A stretch of 15,791 nt of DNA, from assembly GCA_002449145.1 (NCBI GenBank), contig DKCG01000002.1, positions 48,898-64,688 on the forward strand, given 5' to 3'. The stretch comes from Christensenella sp. UBA6880. GTDB lineage: Bacteria > Bacillota > Clostridia > Christensenellales > CAG-917. Made by a program: the position numbers and the translations under genes. Of the stretch, positions 1 to 6,291 are shown one piece after another; positions within the stretch are counted from its first letter, which is position 1; every line of letters starts with the position of its first letter. The notes under the pieces were generated by a model, which was not told the origin of the DNA, ran no database searches, and saw nothing but the letters and a program-made list of their open reading frames with translations.

Positions 1-92
1 TGGCGGAGAAGCAGGGATTTGAACCCTGGCTACGATTCACTCGTACTACTCCCTTAGCAGGGGAGCCCCTTCGGCCTCTTGGGTACTTCTCC
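1..92 (-). tRNA. tRNA-Ser (anticodon GCT)
   Basis: Read on the minus strand this is a complete class II tRNA. The acceptor stem is GGAGAAG paired with CTTCTCC, followed by discriminator G and an encoded CCA (complement of positions 1-3). The anticodon stem CTCCC/GGGAG encloses the loop CTGCTAA, giving anticodon GCT at positions 56-58, which reads AGC/AGU serine codons. A long variable arm, typical of tRNA-Ser, and a TpsiC arm with GGTTCAAATCC are present. The 3' end faces the left window edge, so an element integrated at the usual tRNA 3' site would lie outside this window, not in the cluster to the right. Confidence 0.97.
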
Positions 93-155
93 AAAGTTGG
101 TAAAACTGTTATATTTTGTGCGTCTTTCAAGGCTGTTTGCCCGATTGACTTGGTT

Positions 156-185
156 ATAATATCATACACACTCGATTGTTGTCAA
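156..185 (-). promoter_or_regulatory. Promoter of the tRNA-Ser gene
   Basis: On the minus strand a perfect -35 box TTGACA (complement of 180-185) is followed after 18 bp by TATTAT (complement of 156-161), with a TG one base upstream of the -10 as in extended -10 promoters. Transcription would start near position 149 and run into the tRNA after a leader of about 55 nt. The fit to the sigma-70/SigA consensus is good; the start point is inferred. Confidence 0.75.
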
Positions 186-273
186 TGGTTTTTGAATAAA
201 TGCACTGTCGTTTGAGTCGAAAAATAGGGCGGAAGAATGGACGGTTCGAGGGGAAAATGAGGATTGGGAAGAT

Positions 274-311
274 TTTGAGGACTATTTGAGGTGAAAAAGT
301 GCCGTTTGAGG
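274..311 (+). promoter_or_regulatory. TTTGAGG direct repeats upstream of the cluster promoter
   Basis: Three copies of TTTGAGG lie at 274-280, 285-291 and 305-311, spaced 11 and 20 bp apart, so all fall on about the same DNA face. A looser copy (TTTGAGT) is at 211-217 and TTCGAGG is at 245-251. Relative to the start expected near 369 they lie at about -61, -81 and -92, typical activator positions. Binding by a regulator is inference. The rest of 186-333 holds no gene that I can support. Confidence 0.35.
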
Positions 312-333
312 CGGTTTTGGATAATATTTGGTA

Positions 334-362
334 TTGACACAGAGGGCTATTTCGGTTAAAAT
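334..362 (+). promoter_or_regulatory. Sigma-70-type promoter of the signal peptidase/AAA+ cluster
   Basis: A perfect -35 hexamer TTGACA (334-339) is separated by exactly 17 bp from TAAAAT (357-362), five of six matches to TATAAT. The expected start is near 368-370. It drives the + strand cluster beginning with the signal peptidase at 559, implying a 5' leader of about 190 nt. Confidence 0.75.
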
Positions 363-369
363 ACATAGT

Positions 370-387
370 GTATAGTTATAACTATAC
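370..387. promoter_or_regulatory. 18-bp perfect palindrome, candidate operator
   Basis: Positions 370-387 form a perfect palindrome with half site GTATAGTTA and its complement TAACTATAC. It starts 8 bp after the -10 box and so covers the predicted transcription start, a classical place for a dimeric repressor to block initiation. The symmetry is seen directly; the repressor is unknown and no regulator gene is adjacent. Confidence 0.6.
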
Positions 388-558
388 GTACAGCAAAATC
401 ATTCGAGCAAAGCGGGGCGGTACGCTTCGTCAAAGGACAATAAGTATGGCTCGGTGACGTCAATAGTCATTCGTTTTCTTCTCGGTCGCGCTAGTGGCGC
501 GGCATACGGCAATAAGTCTTGGGTTGAAAGTGAAGAAGCATCAGAAAAGGAAGAAATT
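388..558 (+). other. Long 5' leader of the first signal peptidase gene
   Basis: This stretch of about 170 nt separates the putative operator from the chosen ATG at 559. It contains a short hairpin (CGCGC 487-491, GCGCG 497-501). An in-frame ATG at 454 would add 35 residues, but these have low coding character and no ribosome site, whereas AAGGAAG at 546-552 serves the ATG at 559. I could not match the leader to a known riboswitch class. Confidence 0.4.
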
Positions 559-1536
559 ATGAACATCAAGGAAAAACTCGCTTCCGCTTCCAAAAAGGAA
601 CGCACACCTCAGCAACAAAAGGCTATGACCATTCTCAACTGGGTGGCAACGGCTGTCTGCATCGTCGTGATCGTATTCGCGCTCGTCGTGGCGATATTCA
701 CGATTGCAGGTACGACAAACGATAATCATCTCACGCAATTCGGCGATAAGATTTATCTCAACGTCGCGTCGGATTCAATGGAACCGACCTTTAACACGAG
801 CGACGTGCTTATTGCAAATGCTTTCAATTATGAAAAGCAACTTTCCGAACTGAAAGTCGGTCAAGTAGTTACGTTCAAGACCACAGTGCGTTCGGGCGGT
901 GCGACTTACGAAATTTACAACACCCACAGAATCGTACATATCAATTATGAGAACGACGGGTTGACCGTCAGGAACTTCACGACGCGCGGCGACAATCAAG
1001 ACGGAACTTGGCAAGAAGCCGCAGCGGAACTCGACAAAGATGTTGACGACCAAAAAGAATCCGTTATAGGCAGTACCGAAATCGTAGCCCCGTCTAACAT
1101 CGTTGCGACGTGGGGAAGCGTTGACGGCGAAGGCAACTTCAAGGCGGGCAAAATGCTCAAAGGCGTGGGCGGATTCTCTAACTGGATTCAGGACACGGAA
1201 AACTTCGGCGCAAATCGAAAGACTCGTTTCTTCTGCATCGTAGTTTTGCCGCTCATTTTGTTGTTTGTTATTTACGCATTTATTTTGGTGCGTACTCTCG
1301 TTATTGCAAAACTTGAAAATCAACGCAAGGTACAATCCGAGCAAGTCGTATCCGTTGACGGACTTTCCGACGAAGAAAAACGTCGTCTTGCGCAAGAATT
1401 GCTTGCTTCGTTGCAAGCGAGTGCCGGCGGCGAAAAGGCTTCCGACGCCAAAAACGCAGACGATGCGACGGCGCAAGAAGCACCCGTTCAAGAGGAAAAA
1501 TCCGACGAGCAAAACACCGACGAAAAGTCCGAATAA
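559..1536 (+). CDS. SipW/ER-type signal peptidase I with long cytosolic tail (first copy)
   Basis: A 325-residue membrane serine protease expected to cleave signal peptides of exported proteins at the outer membrane face. Helix 1 spans about residues 25-50. The catalytic serine is Ser73 in SDSMEP; the second dyad residue is His123 in THRIV, where bacterial type I enzymes have lysine, so this is the SipW/Sec11 class. RGDN with Asp145 follows. Helix 2 (about 224-248) returns the chain to the cytosol, where a 75-residue charged tail carries SDEEKRRL (270-277) and ends in low-complexity acidic sequence. The usual GD after the serine box is SD here (81-82), a mild deviation. The start at 559 has an AAGGAAG site; an upstream in-frame ATG at 454 is less likely. 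It is the first gene of the cluster, behind the promoter at 334. The substrate is unknown and no TasA-like gene is present. Family confidence is high, role in the cluster low. Confidence 0.88.
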   Translation: MNIKEKLASASKKERTPQQQKAMTILNWVATAVCIVVIVFALVVAIFTIAGTTNDNHLTQFGDKIYLNVASDSMEPTFNTSDVLIANAFNYEKQLSELKVGQVVTFKTTVRSGGATYEIYNTHRIVHINYENDGLTVRNFTTRGDNQDGTWQEAAAELDKDVDDQKESVIGSTEIVAPSNIVATWGSVDGEGNFKAGKMLKGVGGFSNWIQDTENFGANRKTRFFCIVVLPLILLFVIYAFILVRTLVIAKLENQRKVQSEQVVSVDGLSDEEKRRLAQELLASLQASAGGEKASDAKNADDATAQEAPVQEEKSDEQNTDEKSE

Positions 1537-1612
1537 TTGGGCTGTGTCGTTGCGTTTTGCGCGCGGCTTTTGCGCGTGAATCGAATTTTCCTTATGCAAA
1601 GTTTCGGGATTT

Positions 1613-1640
1613 TTGCATATATACTTTGTATATATTGCAA
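1613..1640. promoter_or_regulatory. Near-perfect inverted repeat before the AAA+ gene
   Basis: The left arm TTGCATATATAC (1613-1624) and right arm GTATATATTGCAA (1628-1640) pair across a TTT loop with one bulged T. It sits in the 185-bp gap between the first signal peptidase and the AAA+ gene. It could be an operator, an RNA hairpin or an internal promoter region. A GC-rich hairpin (CGCGC then GCGCG) lies further upstream, just after the first gene's stop. Function is not established. Confidence 0.4.
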
Positions 1641-1721
1641 ACGCAAATCCGAGCGTGACTTTGCAATCGTCCGAAAGGGCGTCGGCTACAGGGCGTAGTC
1701 CGAACCACGAAAAGCAATACA

Positions 1722-3239
1722 ATGAACATAAATTTAGTTTTTGAATTTCTCAAAGCCTTTCTCGGCGCATTTTACGACAAAGGTATCGGCAGTATCTTTT
1801 GGGGCATTCTGCATATTTTCTACAACGAAGGATATGCGGACGCTTTCAAGAATTACACCGAATACTTCGGTGCGGGCGAGTGGGCTGTCGCAATCATATT
1901 TATTCTTTTGATCGTTGCGGCCATCGTTGCCATAATCGTTTTGGCGGCACTCGGTATACGCAAACTCGCAAGGCTTCAAAAAGCCAAAGTTTTGCCGCAG
2001 GATCTCGTTGAAGAATGTGCAAATCTCAAGAAGCAAATCATCAAAATGTCGGCTGAAAAAGACCGTATTCTCGGTATGCGCGTGAGCGATATAGGCACTT
2101 ACGAAGGCGAAGAAGAAGGCGAGGGCGGCGAGAAGAAAGAGGAACAATCCCCCACGGGCGAGTCGCGCTTTTACAAACTCACCGAAATCGACAAAATCTA
2201 CGAGAATTACGTTCCGCCGGTGTACGACGACGAAATCACGTTGCCCGAACTTTGCGACCGTTTCCGCAACTTTGCTTGCTCGCGTATGCGCCTTTACTAC
2301 AATCCGCGCATAATCCGCTTGTTTATCGCAGGTATGTCGACTTCGCGTCTTATGATTCTGCAAGGTATATCCGGTACAGGTAAAACATCGCTTCCGCACG
2401 CAATGGGCATATTCCTCAACAACCCCGCGACGATAGCGTCCGTTCAGCCGTCTTGGCGTGACCGTACCGAACTTTTCGGCTACTTCAACGAATTCACGAA
2501 GCGTTTCAACGAAACCGAAGTTTTGAAAAAGATGTACGAGGCAACTTGGAACGACCAAATTTACCTCACCGTTCTCGACGAAATGAACATCGCGCGCGTC
2601 GAGTACTATTTCGCGGAAATGTTGTCAATTCTCGAAATGCCCTCACGCGACGAGTGGATTGTCGACCTCGTGCCTTCGGGCTGGCCCAACGACCCCAAAC
2701 ATATCGACAAAGGTCGTTTCAGACTTCCGCAAAATATGTGGTTTATCGGCACGGCAAACAACGACGACTCGACGTTTGCAATATCGGATAAGGTTTACGA
2801 CCGTGCTATGCCTATCAACATCAACAGCAAGGGCGTACCTTTCGACGCACCGTGGGCGGACAACATCTTCATCAGTTACAAGCACCTCGAAGCGATGTTC
2901 AAAGAGTCGCAAGAGATATACAAGGTGTCGCAAGACATTCTCGACAAAGTCAATATGTTGGACGACTACGTTATCGAGCATTTCCGCCTCGCGTTCGGAA
3001 ACCGTATCGTGAAGCAACTCAAAGAGTTCGTTCCGTCCTACGTCGGCTGCGGCGGCACGGAAATCGACGGACTCGACTACGTTCTCTGCAACAAGATATT
3101 CCGTAAGTTCGAGTCACTCAACTTGTCATACATTCGTGACGAAATCGACGGCTTGATTCTGTATTTGAGCGAACTTTTCGGCGAAGAGAATATGCAAGAG
3201 AGCAAAGAGTATATTAATAGGTTAAAGAAATTGTTCTAA
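1722..3239 (+). CDS. Membrane-anchored McrB-like AAA+ ATPase
   Basis: A 505-residue protein. A hydrophobic N-terminus leads to one clear membrane helix at about 54-78, followed by basic residues (RKLARLQKAK), which places the rest in the cytosol. Next come a short coiled coil (about 95-120), an acidic linker (128-147) and the AAA+ domain. Walker A is GISGTGKTS (215-223, Lys221), Walker B is VLDEMN (284-289, Asp286/Glu287), sensor 1 is GTANN (343-347), and Arg361 in KVYDRA is the likely arginine finger. The Walker B context (LDEMNIARVEYYFAEML) resembles the McrB branch of AAA+ proteins. Known McrB is a soluble GTPase; this one lacks a DNA-binding N-terminal domain and is membrane-tethered. It probably works as a ring remodelling a partner, most likely the product of the next gene. 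No Shine-Dalgarno site precedes the ATG. The fold is certain, the role inferred. Confidence 0.88.
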   Translation: MNINLVFEFLKAFLGAFYDKGIGSIFWGILHIFYNEGYADAFKNYTEYFGAGEWAVAIIFILLIVAAIVAIIVLAALGIRKLARLQKAKVLPQDLVEECANLKKQIIKMSAEKDRILGMRVSDIGTYEGEEEGEGGEKKEEQSPTGESRFYKLTEIDKIYENYVPPVYDDEITLPELCDRFRNFACSRMRLYYNPRIIRLFIAGMSTSRLMILQGISGTGKTSLPHAMGIFLNNPATIASVQPSWRDRTELFGYFNEFTKRFNETEVLKKMYEATWNDQIYLTVLDEMNIARVEYYFAEMLSILEMPSRDEWIVDLVPSGWPNDPKHIDKGRFRLPQNMWFIGTANNDDSTFAISDKVYDRAMPININSKGVPFDAPWADNIFISYKHLEAMFKESQEIYKVSQDILDKVNMLDDYVIEHFRLAFGNRIVKQLKEFVPSYVGCGGTEIDGLDYVLCNKIFRKFESLNLSYIRDEIDGLILYLSELFGEENMQESKEYINRLKKLF

Positions 3240-3631
3240 TTCTGCACTTGTTTGTAGACGGAACGCGAGCCGCAAGGCGGCGAGAAAGCGAGCGCCGAAC
3301 TTGACGATAAGTACAAGTGAGCGGGCGAGTGTGGATTTTTTCGCCCGCGAACGAGTGGCATAAGTATAGAACGATACCTTTCTATGTGAGTGCCGAGTGT
3401 TGCCCCACGCAGAGCGGACGCCGTGGGTTCCCTCAAAGTATGCAGAGGGGGAACGGCGGTAGGGGAAACACGTGAGGAAGGGGGAAAGTTTAATTGTAAC
3501 AAGCGTGTGGTGGGGGCTTGCCCCACACCCCAATGAATAATCAGAGCGTGTAGCAAAACACTACATCTTAAAATTCCACCTTAGCAATCTATCCGTCAGA
3601 GTGGAATAACGTAAATAAATCTCATAAAAGT
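3240..3631. other. 392-bp non-coding gap rich in hairpins
   Basis: No convincing gene is present; short minus-strand frames look like chance. Several paired segments are visible: CACTTGT (3245-3251) with ACAAGTG (3313-3319), enclosing GCCGC/GCGGC (3269-3281); GCGGGCGA/TCGCCCGC (3321-3348) with a T-rich loop; CCCACG/CGTGGG (3404-3427); the G-rich hairpin at 3509-3528; and ATTCCAC/GTGGAAT (3573-3607). This could be a remnant repeat element or a structured RNA between two genes expected to work together. No strong promoter was found for the downstream gene. Confidence 0.45.
3509..3528. repeat. G-rich/C-rich intergenic hairpin, copy 1
   Basis: GTGGGG (3510-3515) and CCCCAC (3521-3526) pair around a GCTTG loop, then a bulged A and a further G-C pair (3509 with 3528). 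The same architecture with a bulged A recurs at 9950, 12165 and 13631. Confidence 0.55.
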
Positions 3632-6235
3632 ATGGCAGACAACAAGATTACGAGAGAAGTGTACAGACAGTACGCCGATAAGATTGTTTCCGTCCTCAAC
3701 AAAGAGGGCTTTTATGAGCAATTCAAAAAACGCGTGGATAAAGGCGCGTCGAATTTCAAACTCGCAAAAAAACGCCTCGTTCAGGACATCTCGATAGACT
3801 GGATCGACACCATCGAGGGCATTTTGCCAAACCTCGATACAATCGTGCGAAACCCGAGAAAATTTATCGTTCAGGAAGAAGACATCGTGGACGTGTCGCT
3901 TGCAAGAAGTATCTCGACGGAATCCGTCAAATTCCTTGCTCAACACACCAATATGATCTCGAAAGTGGACGAAAAAACGGGTGACGTCACGCCGTCCAAA
4001 ATCCTCAATATCACCAAAGAGGAATCTTTCGAGATTTACGAAAACCGCTTTATTTACACGCTTCTTCTCAAACTCAAAGACTTCGTTACTATGCGTTACG
4101 ACAAGATTAAAAAGGCGTCGGCAACGCAGGACGTTCTCGAACTCGACATCGAATCGAGATTCAATCTTCCGAGCAAAAAGATAACGTACAAAACGGAATA
4201 TTTTGCTCAATTAAGTTTTGACGAGGTTATGCGCCTCGACCCCGACACGCTCACCAAAATCGAGCGAGTTGCCAAAATCGACCGTATTATAACCGACTTT
4301 TTGTCCTCGTCTTTTGCAAAATCAATGCGCAATTCCGCGCCCGTGCGTCCGCCTATTATGCGTACGAACGTCATCTTGAAAGAGCCTAACTTCAAAAAAG
4401 CACTTACTCTTTGGCAGTTTATCGAAACCTATCAGCAATCGGCAGGCTTTTCGACGTCCGACGAAGTCGAGGACTACGAAATCGACGACGAAAGCGCAAA
4501 GCGACTCAACAGTATGATAACTCTCAACACTATGGTTTTTGAGAGTTTGTACGACCAGTGCGAGTCGGATATGGATATGGAAGACAAAGAGTTTGCCGAC
4601 TTCTTGCGCGTTGGCAAAATGGACTTTGAAAAGGACAAAATCGACCGCGACGAATACTCTCAAAAACTCGACGACGAAAAGGAAAACGAGGACGAAAACG
4701 AGAACGTCGAGGAAGTGAAGCCGAAGGAAGACGAGGAAGCGGAAAAGGAAATTCCGCCCGAAACGCCGCCCGAACAACAAGAGGAAAAGCAAGAGGAACA
4801 ACCGGAAGAACAAGAGCCCGAAATTCCGCCCGAAATCGAAGAAAAAGAGATAGAAAAACCGCAAGAAATAGAAAAAGAGGTCGTCGTAGAACACCCCGTA
4901 GAGGTCGAGCGTTTCAAGGAAATGCCGCCTAAAGCGGATCAGGAAGAAGTCGATCTCGAACCCGACGCGGAAAAATTCGATCAGCACTTGTTTGAAGTCC
5001 GCAAGATATTCAAACGTCCCGACGACGACAAAATCAAGCAAGAGGAAATTATCAAGGCGCGCGACGCAATCGACCGTTGTCTTACGTCTTATCGCAGAAT
5101 CAAGCAAGAGGAACTCGACGAGCGCGACAGACAAGAACGCATACGCCGCCGCAGAGAGGACATCATAAAGCGCGCCGAAGCGTTCAGAAAACAGCGTGAA
5201 GAACTCGAAAGAAACGCGGATTCGTCAACCGAGTCGGCATACTTCGGTATGGACCCGTTCAGTTTCCAAAAGGCGAAGATTCAAGAGAAGAAGCGCATAG
5301 AGGAAGAAGCAAAGCGCATGGAAGCAATCAAGTTCGACAAGCGCGAAAACCTCGAATTAGAGGACAAAAACACCGAAGACATAAACAAATCCATCGACGA
5401 GATGGAAAAAGCGCGTAAAGAGAAAGCGGCGCGAGATACGAGAATCGACAACGCACTCGACGCGATAGATTCCGTTATGCCCATAGACGGCGAGATTTTG
5501 CCACAAAAGACGAAACAAAAAGTGGTTTTACCCGCCGCAAACGAGCAAGAAAGCACGGCGGCGCAAGAGGCGCAAAACGTTCAAGCGGAAGCGCAAATCC
5601 TCGATAATGCCGACGTCAAAGCGGAAAAAGCCGCTTCCACGGCTCAAAAGAAGGGCAAAGTGCGCATAGCAAAGGCGCAAGAAACAAACGCGTGGGCGGA
5701 AGAAGAAAAGCCGCGCAGAAAACTCAATCTGTCACCCGTCGACGAAACGGAAGTAGCCGTTGGCGAAGTGCACGTCAAGAGTGCGGACAATGTTACGCCG
5801 TGGGACGAAAACGCCGAACTCGGCAAAATCGAAACCGAACAGGCAAAGCCCAAACGCAAGTATAACCGCAAGCCCAAGCAAGAGCAAATCGCCGAAAATG
5901 CGGGCGAAATCGCAAGCAAAAACGCTGTCGAAAGCGTCGAAAAAACGAGTGAAAACACGTCCGAAAACGTTGTAAAACGCAAGGAAAATGCCTCGAAATC
6001 CGCTCGAAACGCGACAAAGAACGAGGAAATTAAAGCCAACAAACCCGTGTCGGAATTGCGCATAAACATCGGCACGAGAATCGAAGATACGCAAGGTATG
6101 GGCATACACTTCAAGAGCGACGAAAAGATTGCGCCGTGGGGCATCGGCGTAACTATCAAAAATCCCGATACCGAACAAACACCTAAGCGTAAATACAATC
6201 GTAAGCCTAAAACCGAAGAAGAATCGCAAGACTGA
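3632..6235 (+). CDS. DUF2357-like protein with long acidic/coiled-coil tail and duplicated basic modules
   Basis: An 867-residue protein with no signal peptide or membrane helix. Residues 1 to about 310 form a conserved-looking alpha/beta region with ESFEIYENRFIYTLL (131-145), which resembles the DUF2357 domain found with McrBC-like systems. The family call is from memory and moderate. The PD-(D/E)XK nuclease part of McrC-type proteins is not visible. Instead come an acidic, Glu/Pro-rich segment (345-440), a charged coiled coil (about 465-605) and a low-complexity tail. The tail holds two related modules: VHVKSADNVTPW (713-724) and IHFKSDEKIAPW (825-836), each followed 15 residues later by PKRKYNRKPK (740-749, 851-860); KPRRKLN (693-699) may be a decayed third. 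The basic motif could bind nucleic acid, anionic lipid or a partner. It is the likely partner of the upstream AAA+ ATPase. No Shine-Dalgarno site is seen before the ATG. Confidence 0.8.
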   Translation: MADNKITREVYRQYADKIVSVLNKEGFYEQFKKRVDKGASNFKLAKKRLVQDISIDWIDTIEGILPNLDTIVRNPRKFIVQEEDIVDVSLARSISTESVKFLAQHTNMISKVDEKTGDVTPSKILNITKEESFEIYENRFIYTLLLKLKDFVTMRYDKIKKASATQDVLELDIESRFNLPSKKITYKTEYFAQLSFDEVMRLDPDTLTKIERVAKIDRIITDFLSSSFAKSMRNSAPVRPPIMRTNVILKEPNFKKALTLWQFIETYQQSAGFSTSDEVEDYEIDDESAKRLNSMITLNTMVFESLYDQCESDMDMEDKEFADFLRVGKMDFEKDKIDRDEYSQKLDDEKENEDENENVEEVKPKEDEEAEKEIPPETPPEQQEEKQEEQPEEQEPEIPPEIEEKEIEKPQEIEKEVVVEHPVEVERFKEMPPKADQEEVDLEPDAEKFDQHLFEVRKIFKRPDDDKIKQEEIIKARDAIDRCLTSYRRIKQEELDERDRQERIRRRREDIIKRAEAFRKQREELERNADSSTESAYFGMDPFSFQKAKIQEKKRIEEEAKRMEAIKFDKRENLELEDKNTEDINKSIDEMEKARKEKAARDTRIDNALDAIDSVMPIDGEILPQKTKQKVVLPAANEQESTAAQEAQNVQAEAQILDNADVKAEKAASTAQKKGKVRIAKAQETNAWAEEEKPRRKLNLSPVDETEVAVGEVHVKSADNVTPWDENAELGKIETEQAKPKRKYNRKPKQEQIAENAGEIASKNAVESVEKTSENTSENVVKRKENASKSARNATKNEEIKANKPVSELRINIGTRIEDTQGMGIHFKSDEKIAPWGIGVTIKNPDTEQTPKRKYNRKPKTEEESQD

Positions 6236-6291
6236 TTGAAAAATCGCAAGACCGAATATAAAGCGTAATTGCAAGCATAAAACGGCAAAGA

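Noticed and set aside
454..558. N-terminal extension of the first signal peptidase from the ATG at 454
   Set aside because: The 35 extra residues do not resemble the family N-terminus, there is no ribosome site, and AAGGAAG lies just before the ATG at 559.
388..558. Known riboswitch in the first gene leader
   Set aside because: I tried to match it to the c-di-GMP-I pattern because of the GGGGCGGTACGC stretch, but the conserved cores and pairings are not there.
3222..3556. Two overlapping minus-strand frames in the gap before the DUF2357-like gene
   Set aside because: They overlap each other in different frames, run into the ATPase gene end, have Arg/Ser-rich composition and no ribosome site; the region looks like non-coding hairpin sequence.
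1722..6235. Classical McrBC restriction system
   Set aside because: The ATPase is membrane-tethered with no DNA-binding domain, and no PD-(D/E)XK nuclease motif is visible in the partner; only a distant family relation is supported.
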